From Clostridiales bacterium UBA929 (lineage in GTDB: Bacteria; Bacillota; Clostridia; Oscillospirales; UBA929), in assembly GCA_002293625.1 (NCBI GenBank), contig DBDP01000181.1, positions 1 to 22,781 of the forward strand: a stretch of 22,781 nucleotides of DNA, in the 5' to 3' direction. Made by a program: the position numbers and the translations under genes. Position 1 is the stretch's first letter. The number at the start of each line of letters is the position of its first letter. This document shows, in pieces, positions 1 through 6,968 of this stretch. Below the pieces are notes generated by a model, which was given only the letters and a program-made list of their open reading frames with translations, was not told where the DNA came from and did not search any database.

Positions 1-10
1 GGTGTCCGTC

Positions 11-364
11 ATGCCGTATAAACCCAAGAAACCCTGCGCTCACCCCGGCTGTCCTGTCCTGACAGACAGCCGTTACTGCCCGGAGCATCAGAAACTGGCG
101 GACAGGCAGTATGAACAGTACCGGCGCGACCCGGCCACGCGCAAACGGTACGGTCGCAACTGGCAGCGCATCCGCGCTCAATATATCGCGGCGCACCCGC
201 TTTGCGAACGGTGTCTGCCCGAAGGCAAACACACCCCGGTACAAGAAGTCCACCACAAAATTCCGCTCTCGAAGGGCGGCACCAACGATTACGGTAACCT
301 GATGAGCCTGTGTACCTCCTGCCACTCGGCGATTACCGCCAAAGAGGGAGGAAGATGGGGGTGA
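11..364 (+). CDS. Phage HNH endonuclease
   Basis: A 117-residue protein if it starts at ATG 11; GTG 2 in the same frame is possible because the window edge hides what lies upstream. The N-terminus carries a Cys cluster (CAHPGC, then C and H about ten residues on) like a small zinc knuckle. The C-terminal half has a CxxC, the EVHHKIPLSKGGTNDYGNL core and a final CTSCHS, which together form the HNH metal-dependent nuclease fold. In HK97-like phages such a protein sits next to the small terminase and assists DNA packaging; that role is inferred from family and position. It is followed by a gene on the opposite strand and then by the small terminase, so packaging synteny is kept apart from the insert. 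The family call is firm; packaging activity is unlikely here because the large terminase is missing. Confidence 0.9.
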   Translation: MPYKPKKPCAHPGCPVLTDSRYCPEHQKLADRQYEQYRRDPATRKRYGRNWQRIRAQYIAAHPLCERCLPEGKHTPVQEVHHKIPLSKGGTNDYGNLMSLCTSCHSAITAKEGGRWG

Positions 365-372
365 AATCGTGG

Positions 373-558
373 CTATATGGCTTTACGCGAACGCCTCTCA
401 CCGGGCCGCGTAAATTTTCTGCCACGACGATTTTCGCTTTCCACAACAGCGTTATTATAAAACGCAAGCTCTTCCTTTGATGTCATGTCTTTCGTCTGCT
501 CTTGGATTTTCAAACGAATCTCATGTATCTCTTTGACAGCTCTCGGTTCATGCGTCAT
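373..558 (-). CDS. Small hypothetical protein, possible antitoxin-like cargo
   Basis: A 61-residue charged protein beginning MTHEPRAVKEIHEIRLKI, with an Arg/Lys-rich C-terminus. ATG 558 is chosen over GTG 564 because GGTGAG lies 5 nt before it. The N-terminal pattern (KEIHEIR...QTKDMTSKEELAFYNN) resembles short helical proteins annotated as hypothetical in many Firmicutes and cyanobacteria, often in TA-like contexts; this is recollection, not a search result. It lies antisense to the phage operon, between the HNH nuclease (8 nt away) and the small terminase, as cargo genes do. A candidate promoter lies upstream at 586-614, and a C-terminal gene relic lies upstream on the same strand. No function can be assigned. 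Confidence 0.55.
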   Translation of the reverse strand: MTHEPRAVKEIHEIRLKIQEQTKDMTSKEELAFYNNAVVESENRRGRKFTRPGERRSRKAI

Positions 559-585
559 GCTCACTCACCGCGCTTTCCAGTTATA

Positions 586-614
586 AGTTTACCATGCTTC
601 ACTCGTTATTTCAA
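586..614 (-). promoter_or_regulatory. Candidate promoter for the 373-558 gene
   Basis: Reading the - strand, TTGAAA (614-609) and TAAACT (591-586) are separated by 17 nt, about 30 nt upstream of the start codon. Both boxes deviate from consensus at one or more positions, so it is plausible only. Confidence 0.35.
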
Positions 615-698
615 GCCACAATTAGCAAGGGCGGTCTCAATCTCTGCCGCAACTCGTCCGAGCAACGGCTTTGGCCAATCGTATGGATTTTCGCGATT
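606..698 (-). pseudogene. Relic of the C-terminus of an unknown protein
   Basis: On the - strand a frame ending in TAA at 606-608 reads back 30 codons (C-terminal portion NPYDWPKPLLGRVAAEIETA) to an in-frame stop at 699-701. There is no start codon or ribosome-binding site. The composition looks like real protein, and it ends about 50 nt before the small gene at 373-558, so it may be the tail of a former partner gene cut when the terminase region was joined on. The length is short enough for chance. Confidence 0.25.
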
Positions 699-725
699 TC
701 AGAAGGTTTTGAGGGGGGTATTACC

Positions 726-1298
726 ATGCCGAGAGGCGGTGCCAGACCGGGCGCGGGACGCCCCAAGAAGCCGCTGACTGATAAATTGCTGGAGGGGAAC
801 CCCGGCAAGAGGGATGTAACGGTATTGAAATTTCCGCGCGGCAGTAATCAAACAGGGCGTAATAATGCTGATAATCCAAAGGATTCAAACAAAACAAGGA
901 AGAATCAAAGGGCAAAACCGGGGACGGCGACCCGTCTGGCGAGTTATCTCGATATCGCCGCCAAAGAGGGCGGCGATATCCTCCCTCCGGCCAGCGAAAT
1001 CTACACGCTTCTCGCGGATTTCATCGAAAGCGCGGGCTGTACCGAGTTTGTCGCGCCGCTTCTGCTGGAGGATTTCGCCTTCCTGCGCAGAGCTTACCTC
1101 GAATGCGAGTTTATGAACCGCAAGCTGGGACGAATCGCCGGCGGAAAGCGGTCACCCTATGTCAATATGGCGCTGGATTACCAGAAAGCGATGATGGCTG
1201 TGTATAACCAGATTTGGCTGATCATCGCCCGGAACTGCGAGGAGCAGTACGAAGGAAAGAACGAATTCTTGGAAATGTTACGAAACAGGGGGTTTTAA
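726..1298 (+). CDS. Phage terminase small subunit (P27 family)
   Basis: A 190-residue protein starting MPRGGARPGAGRPKKPLTDK, the typical opening of P27-type small terminases: a Gly/Arg-rich start followed by LLEGNPGKR. A helical C-terminal half (about residues 90-190) follows. ATG 726 has GAGGGGGG about 7 nt upstream; the frame is open back to 594 but that stretch lacks the family sequence. The small terminase recognises phage DNA and hands it to the large terminase for packaging. Only 3 nt separate it from the methylase downstream, so the two are co-translated. Residues about 38-62 are an Asn/Lys-rich, low-complexity stretch. The large terminase expected downstream is absent. Confidence 0.85.
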   Translation: MPRGGARPGAGRPKKPLTDKLLEGNPGKRDVTVLKFPRGSNQTGRNNADNPKDSNKTRKNQRAKPGTATRLASYLDIAAKEGGDILPPASEIYTLLADFIESAGCTEFVAPLLLEDFAFLRRAYLECEFMNRKLGRIAGGKRSPYVNMALDYQKAMMAVYNQIWLIIARNCEEQYEGKNEFLEMLRNRGF

Positions 1299-1301
1299 AC
1301 T

Positions 1302-2585
1302 ATGCAATCAACAGAACGCTTTGAAAAAGTAGCCGTAGACAAACTCGTTCCCTATGCCCGGAACGCGCGGACGCACAGCAAGGAGCAGATACTCCAGCTC
1401 CGGGCCAGTTTGAGGGAATTTGGCTTTGTAAACCCGGTCATTGTGGATAAAGACCTAAACATCATCGCCGGTCACGGGCGGGTGATGGCGGCGAAGGCCG
1501 AGGGACTAGCCGAAATCCCCTGCGTATTCGCGGAACACCTCACCGACGCGCAGAAGAGAGCGTACATACTGGCGGACAACCGGCTGGCGCTGAACGCCGG
1601 GTGGGATGAAGAACTGCTGGCGCTGGAATTCGGGGAATTGAAAGACCTCGGCTTCGACCTTGAGCTGACCGGCTTTGACGCCAACGAGATCGAGAAAATG
1701 TTCAGCTCTGCCGGTGAACAGGAAGCCGAAGAGGACAATTTCGATGTGGACGACGAACTGGAGCGTCCCGCGTTCTCCATGCTTGGCGATATATGGACGC
1801 TCGGCCGGCACCGCCTGATCTGCGGCGATAGTACAAAGCTTGAAACCTACGCCGCGCTGATGCAGGGGAAACAGGCAAATCTGATCCTGACCGATCCGCC
1901 CTACGGCGTGGATTATGTTGGCAAATCCGAACAAGTCCACAAGGACAAAACGGCAAAAATCAAGAACGACAAATTCTCCAGCGACGAGGTTTTCTACGAA
2001 TTTATTCTCACCGCGTTGAAAACGATGGAACCTCACCTCGCCGGGGACGGCGCTGCGTATATCTTCCACGCCGACACGAAGGGGTTATTGCTCCGCACGG
2101 CATTCAACGAAGCCGAGTTCAAACTGGCCGGAACGTATATATGGGTGAAAAACACCTTCGTATTGGGCCACGGCGATTACCATTGGGGGCATGAACCGTG
2201 TTTATATGGCTGGAAAGCGTCCGGGAAGCACGTCTGGCATGGCGACCGCAAGCAATCCACCGTTTGGAACTGCGATAAACCCGCCCGCTCCGAAAAGCAT
2301 CCGACGATGAAGCCGATCCCGCTGCTGGCGATCCCGGTCACGAATTCCACGCAGACAAACGGCATCGTGTTGGAACCATTCGGCGGCAGCGGTTCCACGC
2401 TGATCTGCTGTGAACAGCTCGGAAGAGTTTGTTACGCCTCCGAATTGGACGAAAAGTTTGTGGATGTCATCGTGAACCGTTATCGCGATCAAGTCGGCGG
2501 CGACGCCGACATTTTTGTGGAGCGGAACGGCGAGACGCTGCCATATGCGGCGGTGTGTACGCCCTCCGGCGCGGTGCCACTATAA
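1302..2585 (+). CDS. Phage DNA methyltransferase with N-terminal ParB-like domain
   Basis: A 427-residue two-domain protein. Residues about 8-100 form a ParB/Spo0J-like nuclease domain (KLVPYARNARTHSKEQI, then IIAGHGR at 55-60). Residues about 160-410 are a beta-class DNA amino-methyltransferase: the catalytic DPPY at 198-201 comes before the SAM-binding EPFGGSGST at 358-366, with HPTMKPI at 333-339. This combination is common in Gram-positive prophages, where it modifies adenine N6 or cytosine N4 and probably protects phage DNA or regulates packaging. Target sequence and base cannot be told from sequence. All key motifs are intact. It begins 3 nt after the small terminase. A 127-bp gap follows, with no recognisable gene. 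Confidence 0.9.
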   Translation: MQSTERFEKVAVDKLVPYARNARTHSKEQILQLRASLREFGFVNPVIVDKDLNIIAGHGRVMAAKAEGLAEIPCVFAEHLTDAQKRAYILADNRLALNAGWDEELLALEFGELKDLGFDLELTGFDANEIEKMFSSAGEQEAEEDNFDVDDELERPAFSMLGDIWTLGRHRLICGDSTKLETYAALMQGKQANLILTDPPYGVDYVGKSEQVHKDKTAKIKNDKFSSDEVFYEFILTALKTMEPHLAGDGAAYIFHADTKGLLLRTAFNEAEFKLAGTYIWVKNTFVLGHGDYHWGHEPCLYGWKASGKHVWHGDRKQSTVWNCDKPARSEKHPTMKPIPLLAIPVTNSTQTNGIVLEPFGGSGSTLICCEQLGRVCYASELDEKFVDVIVNRYRDQVGGDADIFVERNGETLPYAAVCTPSGAVPL

Positions 2586-2712
2586 AACACCAGCGCTTTC
2601 CACGCAAATTGGACAAATGATTCTGTTGCTTTTTCCTCGGTTCAGAGTAATTAATGGTGTCGGGCAAAGGGCTGAACCCCTTGCGAATCAAGAAAAATCG
2701 GAGGAAAAGAAC

Positions 2713-3567
2713 ATGACCATCCAATTCAACGTAAACGGTAAAGCACGAAAACGGCTGGTGGCAGCCATCAGCCGCGAAATCGGCATCCCCAGTGAGTACC
2801 TCGGAGCGCCGGACTATCGGTATCAAGTGGGCGAATACATCATCTCCCAAGACGGCACCGTCACCGGCCCCGACAACCGCGCGTTAATCGCCGCACTCGC
2901 CGAATCGCACGGCTTCGCAGCCATTGTCGGCGAATATGACGATTCGCCGGAGGAAACCCCCGCCTTTGAGGAATTATGCCTCACCGAGCGCGAGGAATTG
3001 GGGCTTGGCCGGGAACTGCGTGACCCAATCGGAGAGGACGGCATGCAAGCAAGTGATGTTCCCGAACCTGATACGTTGACCGTAGAATTTCCGCTGACCG
3101 GCTTCAACCCGGAAACACTGGATAACCTTTGCAAACTGGTGCTTTCCAAGGAGGCGCTGCTCAAAAAGGCGCTGGGCGCGGAGGAACTGCCGGTTCAAAT
3201 GCTTGAAGACAGAATCGCGTTCCCGTGGTTCACACTCGCCGCGCCGGAACACGCCGACGCTTACGCGAAGTTTATCACCGCGCTGTGCAAAACCGCGAAA
3301 GAGAAAAAGCGCGTGAGCGCCAAAGCGAAGGAGTCCTTCGAAAACGAGAAATTCGCCATGCGCGTATGGCTGATAGGATTGGGTTTGGTTGGAAAAGAGT
3401 TTGGCCTTGCCCGGAAACTGCTAATGGCGAACCTCGGCGGGAACTCAAGCTGGCGGTACGGCGCTCCGAACAAAGCGGCACAGATCGGCTTTATCATCAC
3501 GGAGCGGCTGGACGCGAAGGTGATCTATGCCGAGGGCATCCAAATCTTGAAAATGGCAGACGCATAA
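2713..3567 (+). CDS. Phage 'virulence-related' family protein
   Basis: A 284-residue acidic protein. ATG 2713 is preceded by GGAGG (starting at 2700) at good spacing, and the open frame upstream to 2515 overlaps the methylase, so it is discarded. The N-terminus (VAAISREIGIPSEYLGAPDYRYQ) and the middle section (LTVEFPLTGF...LVLSKEALLKKALG, about residues 120-160) match a family found in Clostridia prophages under the label 'virulence-related protein'; the name is historical and the function is unknown. It normally sits near the terminase genes. It is full length here with no visible lesions. The family assignment is from memory of these motifs. Confidence 0.7.
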   Translation: MTIQFNVNGKARKRLVAAISREIGIPSEYLGAPDYRYQVGEYIISQDGTVTGPDNRALIAALAESHGFAAIVGEYDDSPEETPAFEELCLTEREELGLGRELRDPIGEDGMQASDVPEPDTLTVEFPLTGFNPETLDNLCKLVLSKEALLKKALGAEELPVQMLEDRIAFPWFTLAAPEHADAYAKFITALCKTAKEKKRVSAKAKESFENEKFAMRVWLIGLGLVGKEFGLARKLLMANLGGNSSWRYGAPNKAAQIGFIITERLDAKVIYAEGIQILKMADA

Positions 3568-3703
3568 AAAAAGAAGCGTTGAGCCGCCGAGCAGGAAGAC
3601 TTGGAGGCCGTAGGCATTACGAGCCTGCGAGTGTAGCCGAAGGGCGAAAGGCGGCCGATCGCGAGGTGCGCGAAACGTGACACGAAGAAACGAGGTGGCG
3701 GCG
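3568..3703 (+). other. Short GC-rich linker at the site of missing phage head genes
   Basis: These 136 bp carry an A-run, then a purine-rich stretch with several small inverted repeats, and no supported gene. In related phages the large terminase, portal, protease and capsid genes would lie between the flanking genes. The stretch is therefore best read as the scar, or the filler, of a deletion of several kilobases. Confidence 0.5.
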
Positions 3704-4027
3704 ATGACAGCGAAAGAGAAGGCGTTACTCCAAAAGGTAAAATCCAACCTGATCCTGCAGCATAACGAGGATGACGAACTGCTGCTGGGCTTCATTGCCG
3801 CCGCCGTTTCCTACGCCGAAACCTACCAGCACAGGCTGGAGGGTTTTTATAAAAAAGCGCGGATGGCACCGACCACCGAACAGGCCGTGATTACGCTGTC
3901 GAGCCATTTCTACGAAAGCAGAGACGGATCGACGGCTGGCTTCTTCGCGGATAACGCGAACGCGGCGGGGAATGTATGGCAGACGGTGAACCGGCTGCTG
4001 GCGCTGGATAAGCAATGGGACTTCTAA
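3704..4027 (+). CDS. Phage head-tail connector (gp6-like)
   Basis: A 107-residue protein. ATG 3704 has GAGGTGG 7 nt upstream and is preferred over GTG 3677. The N-terminal helices (KEKALLQKVKSNLIL, DDELLLGFIAAAVSYAETYQ) and total length of about 105-110 match the gp6-like/DUF3199-type connector proteins that form the ring under the portal. A histidine and acidic residues lie in the middle, and the C-terminus ends NRLLALDKQWDF. Its normal upstream neighbour, the capsid, is missing. Its stop codon overlaps tail-to-tail with the toxin gene on the other strand (4024-4027). Confidence 0.75.
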   Translation: MTAKEKALLQKVKSNLILQHNEDDELLLGFIAAAVSYAETYQHRLEGFYKKARMAPTTEQAVITLSSHFYESRDGSTAGFFADNANAAGNVWQTVNRLLALDKQWDF

Positions 4028-4290
4028 AACTGATCCAAAATGTCGTGGTGGCCAATATCAAGCATCAAGATTATCCGTTCTTCCTCGTAATGCCAAATGA
4101 GCCGGATATCCATGTTGACACTCGATTCACAGAGCGATACCGTCCCTTGAATGCGTTTGGTGCGAAGTGAGGGATGAAGCGGATTCTCCGCCAGCAGCCG
4201 CAATTTCGCATCAGTTTGGTTTTTCTCTATGGCCGTCAGCTTGGCGTAGTGCTTTGAAAACTTCTTATCGGGTACGAGTTTGAAGCTCAT
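4024..4290 (-). CDS. RelE/ParE-family toxin of a type II toxin-antitoxin pair
   Basis: An 88-residue basic protein with the RelE/YafQ-like order: an N-terminal helix (DKKFSKHYAKLTAIEKNQ), a second helix, then strands ending in DIRLIWHYEEERIILMLDIGHHDILDQF. Family members are ribosome-dependent mRNA nucleases, or gyrase poisons in the ParE branch; which applies here cannot be decided from sequence. The terminal HHDIL resembles catalytic C-termini of the mRNA-cleaving branch. The start ATG overlaps the antitoxin stop (ATGA at 4290-4287), so translation is coupled. Its end overlaps the head-tail connector by 4 nt. Full length and apparently intact. Confidence 0.85.
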   Translation of the reverse strand: MSFKLVPDKKFSKHYAKLTAIEKNQTDAKLRLLAENPLHPSLRTKRIQGTVSLCESSVNMDIRLIWHYEEERIILMLDIGHHDILDQF

Positions 4291-4562
4291 TCGCCGTCTC
4301 CGCTTTCGGCGTGAAGCGCGGCAATCAGTTCATCGGCGCTGTCATATTGCTTTAAATCGTTTGCTTCGATAAGCGCCTTCGCTTCGCGTACCTGTGCCTC
4401 CAGTTTCTCAACGTAATTCTTCGGATACACAGCGACCGGTATCATATATATCGCGCCGTCATGCACTGATACATCAAACTTGTCGCCCTCGCTCAAGCCG
4501 AGTTGCGATACGATCTCACGCGGTACTGTGACCTGAGCTTTGGCTCTGAGTTCAGCAATCAT
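4287..4562 (-). CDS. AbrB/MazE-like (SpoVT-AbrB) antitoxin
   Basis: A 91-residue protein. Residues about 1-45 form a swapped-hairpin AbrB domain (KAQVTVPREIVSQLGLSEGD, then VHDGAIYMIPV), which binds DNA. Residues 50-91 are an acidic helical tail likely to wrap the toxin. ATG 4562 has AAAGGAG 7-8 nt upstream. A near-perfect promoter lies just upstream, so the pair is transcribed independently of the phage. By family analogy the antitoxin, with toxin, would repress that promoter; tandem GGAAAGTC-like repeats at 4614-4630 between and over the promoter boxes could be the operator. The antitoxin-first order is typical. Confidence 0.85.
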   Translation of the reverse strand: MIAELRAKAQVTVPREIVSQLGLSEGDKFDVSVHDGAIYMIPVAVYPKNYVEKLEAQVREAKALIEANDLKQYDSADELIAALHAESGDGE

Positions 4563-4603
4563 TTTAATGCTCCTTTCCGAAATTCCAATATTCCTACACG
4601 TTT

Positions 4604-4632
4604 ATTATACGCAGGAAAGTCGGAAAAGTCAA
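4604..4632 (-). promoter_or_regulatory. Promoter of the AbrB-RelE toxin-antitoxin operon
   Basis: On the - strand TTGACT (4632-4627) and TATAAT (4609-4604) are spaced by exactly 17 nt, giving a start near 4597 and a leader of about 35 nt. On the + strand the direct repeat GGAAAGTC / GGAAAAGTC (4614-4630) fills the spacer and touches the -35 box, which makes it a candidate operator. Confidence 0.85.
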
Positions 4633-4642
4633 GAGGGATAAC

Positions 4643-4981
4643 ATGTCATTCGGAAAAATGTCGGCGCTCATTATAATCCTCTCCGCCGCGCCGGTTAAAG
4701 ACACCGAGGGCTTCGCCGTCCCCGGCGACACCATCCTCGCCAGTGTCCGCGCGTATAAAGAAGAGCGGCACGGCAGCGTGGCGTGGCGAAACCGCGCGGC
4801 TTTTTCTACGGCGACTTGCCTGTTCCGCTTCCGGGTGATCCCCGGCCTGACGGTCACCACATCCTTATATATACTGTGCGGCACGGAGCGGCACCGGATC
4901 GTGAGCGTCGAGGACGTGAAAGGACGCGGCATGTATATCGAGGTCTTGACAGAAAGGGTGGCTCCAAGTGGCGCGGTGTGA
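4643..4981 (+). CDS. Phage head closure protein (head-tail joining)
   Basis: A 112-residue protein starting MSFGKMSALIIILSAAPVKD. The pattern (GFAVPGDTILASVRAYKEERHG...WRNRAAF...LFRFRVIPGL, then RIVSVEDVKGRGMYIEVL) is that of the SPP1 gp16/phage head-tail joining family, which closes the connector after packaging. Length is normal. AGAGGG lies upstream of ATG 4643. In intact phages it directly follows the head-tail connector; here the toxin-antitoxin pair sits between them. It overlaps the next gene by 14 bp. Confidence 0.85.
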   Translation: MSFGKMSALIIILSAAPVKDTEGFAVPGDTILASVRAYKEERHGSVAWRNRAAFSTATCLFRFRVIPGLTVTTSLYILCGTERHRIVSVEDVKGRGMYIEVLTERVAPSGAV

Positions 4982-5402
4982 AATCAGGCTCCCCGCCGAC
5001 TTTTTGGACACCATGTCCAAGCTGGCGGACAAAACAGACGAGATCGTTCCGCGTGTGCTGGAAGCGGGTGGGAAGGTTGTTCTGGCGCGTGTCCGGGACA
5101 ATCTTCAGAACGTGATCGGCAAAGGCATCCGCTTCAAAGCCCGCTCCACCGGCGAATTGCTGTCCTCACTGGGCTTGTCCCCCGCCAAACTGGACAGGAA
5201 CGGAAACTACAACGTGAAGATCGGCTTCCGGGAACCGCGCCTAGACAAGGGGAAATCCAACGCCATGATCGCCAACATCCTCGAATACGGCAAACACGGC
5301 CAGCCGCCGAAACCGTTTCTCAAACCGGCGAGAACAGCGTCCAGAGCGGCGTGTATAAAAGCGATGAAGAAGAAACTGGAGGAAGAGGTCGCTCGGATAT
5401 GA
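4968..5402 (+). CDS. HK97 gp10-like minor tail/neck protein
   Basis: A 144-residue protein beginning at GTG 4968, with AAAGGGTGG about 9 nt upstream inside the previous gene. The body (LEAGGKVVLARVRDNLQN, then STGELLSSLGLSPAK, IGFREPR and a closing NILEYGKHGQPPKPFLKPA) matches the HK97 gp10 family, which takes part in the head-tail joint and tail-tube attachment. Basic helical C-terminus. It overlaps both neighbours (14 bp and ATGA), as expected in a translationally coupled morphogenesis operon. Normal length, no lesions seen. Confidence 0.88.
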   Translation: MARCEIRLPADFLDTMSKLADKTDEIVPRVLEAGGKVVLARVRDNLQNVIGKGIRFKARSTGELLSSLGLSPAKLDRNGNYNVKIGFREPRLDKGKSNAMIANILEYGKHGQPPKPFLKPARTASRAACIKAMKKKLEEEVARI

Positions 5403-5737
5403 GTATGCTGGAAGAATTGAACAACCTCGTTACCGGCTGCGGCCTCCCTGTGGAGACCGGGGTGTTTTCAGATGTCGCGCCGGACGTTTACGTCGTGATC
5501 ACGCCGATGTCGGATACCTTTGACGCTTTCGCCGATAATCTTCCACAGGCCGACGTGCAAGAGGCGCGGCTCTCGCTGTTCGTTAAAGGCAGCTATACCA
5601 AGCAAAAGAACGCGATCGTCCGCGCCCTGCTGGGCGCGGGCTTCACCGTCACTGACCGCCGATATGTCGAGCGTGAGGATGATACCGGCTTTTTTCACTA
5701 TTCTGTGGATGTATCTAAGATTTTTGAAATGGAGTGA
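5399..5737 (+). CDS. Phage tail completion/terminator protein
   Basis: A 112-residue protein starting at ATG 5399, which overlaps the previous stop as ATGA. The frame is open further upstream but the coupled start fits. It reads MSMLEELNNLVTGCGLPVE and ends VERETD-like followed by GFFHYSVDVSKIFEME. Position and size, directly before the major tail protein, match the tail-completion/terminator proteins that cap the tail tube. Sequence similarity within this group is low, so function rests mainly on synteny. Confidence 0.75.
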   Translation: MSMLEELNNLVTGCGLPVETGVFSDVAPDVYVVITPMSDTFDAFADNLPQADVQEARLSLFVKGSYTKQKNAIVRALLGAGFTVTDRRYVEREDDTGFFHYSVDVSKIFEME

Positions 5738-5742
5738 ACATT

Positions 5743-6369
5743 ATGGCAACAATCGGATTGGATCAATTGTATTACGCGAAAATCACAGAGGGCGAGGACG
5801 GATCGGAAATCTACGATCAGCCGAAGCTGCTGGCAAAGGCGATCAAGGCGGATCTGTCGGTCGAGCTTTCGGAGGCAGTCCTCTACGCGGACGACGGAGC
5901 AGCCGAAATCGTTAAAGAATTCAAGAGCGGCACGCTGTCGCTGGGTGTGGACGATATCGGGCGCACCGCCGCCGAGGAACTGACCGGCGCGGCCAGCGAC
6001 GACAATGGGGTGCTGATCTCAGCCGGGGAAGACATCGGAGCGCCTGTGGCCGTGGGGTTCCGGGCGCAGAAGGCCAATGGGAAGTATCGGTACTTTTGGC
6101 TGTACAAGGTCAAGTTCGGTGTCCCGGCCACCAATCTCGCCACAAAAGGCGACAGCATCACCTTCTCCACGCCGACAATAGAGGGAACCGTTATGCGGCG
6201 CAACAAGCCGGACGGACATGGCAAGCATCCGTGGAAGGCAGAGGTAACCGAGGGGGACGCCGGTGTGTCGCCGGTCGTTATCTCAAGCTGGTACACGCAG
6301 GTATATGAGCCGTCCTTCGCCGGTGAAACACCTACCGATCTGGGGGACGGCAATGGGGAGGATGTGTGA
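5743..6369 (+). CDS. Major tail protein (phi13 family)
   Basis: A 208-residue protein with the start MATIGLDQLYYAKITEGEDG and the internal TLSLGVDDIGRTAAEELTGA that are characteristic of phi13-type major tail tube proteins. KYRYFWLYKVKFGVPA and a threonine-rich STPTIEGTVMRR follow. ATG 5743 has GGAG 8 nt upstream; GTG 5734 overlaps that ribosome-binding site and is rejected. It polymerises into the tail tube. It is followed 3 nt later by the chaperone gene. Intact. Confidence 0.9.
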   Translation: MATIGLDQLYYAKITEGEDGSEIYDQPKLLAKAIKADLSVELSEAVLYADDGAAEIVKEFKSGTLSLGVDDIGRTAAEELTGAASDDNGVLISAGEDIGAPVAVGFRAQKANGKYRYFWLYKVKFGVPATNLATKGDSITFSTPTIEGTVMRRNKPDGHGKHPWKAEVTEGDAGVSPVVISSWYTQVYEPSFAGETPTDLGDGNGEDV

Positions 6370-6372
6370 TCA

Positions 6373-6762
6373 ATGGACGAGAGAAGCGCCGTTATCAGCA
6401 TCGGCGGCGAGGAGTATCAGCTTATCCTCACAACCCGCGCCACCAAAGCCATCGCCGGTCGTTACGGCGGTCTGGAAAAGCTCGGCGATAAGCTGATGCA
6501 GCCGGAAAACTTCGAATTAGCGTTGGATGAGATAATATGGCTGCTCGTTTTGCTGGCCAATCAATCCATTCTGATCCATAATCTCCGCAATCCCGGCGAC
6601 AGGCGGGAACTGCTTACCGAGGAAATGCTGGAGTTGCTTACCTCCCCGCTGGATTTGGCGGAGTACAAGAACGCCGTCATCGAGGCCATGTTCAAAGGCA
6701 CCAAGCGGAATGTGGAAAGCGAAAGCGACGGCGGCGAGGGAAAAAACATCTCGGGCGGGTAA
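6373..6762 (+). CDS. Tail assembly chaperone gpG
   Basis: A 129-residue acidic, helical protein (MDERSAVISIGGEEYQLIL..., DEIIWLLVLLANQSIL, EEMLELLTSPLDLAEYKNA) placed between the major tail and tape-measure genes, where lambda-like phages encode gpG. It coats the tape measure while the tail tube grows. Its last codons contain the slippery heptamer A AAA AAC at 6741-6747, and its own stop TAA (6760-6762) lies inside a stable downstream stem. A share of ribosomes should therefore shift to -1 and make a longer gpGT product of 192 residues ending at 6950. Ribosome-binding site GGGGAGG (about 6354-6360) lies in the preceding gene. Confidence 0.85.
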   Translation: MDERSAVISIGGEEYQLILTTRATKAIAGRYGGLEKLGDKLMQPENFELALDEIIWLLVLLANQSILIHNLRNPGDRRELLTEEMLELLTSPLDLAEYKNAVIEAMFKGTKRNVESESDGGEGKNISGG

Positions 6763-6786
6763 CGGGCGCGGAAACCTTTACCCGCC
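6741..6786 (+). promoter_or_regulatory. Programmed -1 ribosomal frameshift signal
   Basis: The canonical slippery heptamer A AAA AAC (6741-6747) is in the correct zero-frame phase (gga aaa aac). After a 6-nt spacer comes a perfect 9-bp stem, GGCGGGTAA (6754-6762) with TTACCCGCC (6778-6786), loop 15 nt. The zero-frame stop codon sits in the 5' arm. Slippage joins gpG to the -1 frame that is open to 6950. Confidence 0.9.
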
Positions 6787-6950
6787 TGATCTATTACGGC
6801 ACGGTTCAGCTACATCGCTCCGAGGAAGAGGTCTGGCTGATGCCGATTGGGTATCTGCTGGATTTATGCGCGTGTCACCGTCAGTTTTTGGGACTGGAGA
6901 GGCCAAAACGGGAACTGTTTATTGACGATATTATCGGATTTGGGATTTGA
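6747..6950 (+). CDS. gpT extension of the tail chaperone (made by -1 frameshift)
   Basis: The -1 frame after the slippery site reads HLGRVTGAETFTRLIYYGT and continues to a TGA at 6948-6950: 67 residues, with VWLMPIGYLLDLCACHRQFL in the middle and IDDIIGFGI at the end. This is the typical gpT-type segment of phi13-like phages. No start codon with a ribosome-binding site is visible, so it should exist only as the C-terminal part of the 192-residue gpGT fusion, in which the T part binds the tail tube protein while the G part binds the tape measure. The frame starts at codon cat 6747-6749 after slippage. The tape measure starts 18 nt further on, the usual order. Confidence 0.85.
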   Translation, partial: HLGRVTGAETFTRLIYYGTVQLHRSEEEVWLMPIGYLLDLCACHRQFLGLERPKRELFIDDIIGFGI

Positions 6951-6968
6951 GGGGCAGGTGACGAGATC

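Noticed and set aside
594..725. Extension of the small terminase to an upstream ATG at 594
   Set aside because: The family start (MPRGG...PGAGRPKKP) and a strong ribosome-binding site are at 726, and the upstream stretch does not read like terminase.
2515..2712. Longer start for the virulence-related protein inside the methylase gene
   Set aside because: There is no ribosome-binding site there; GGAGG directly precedes ATG 2713.
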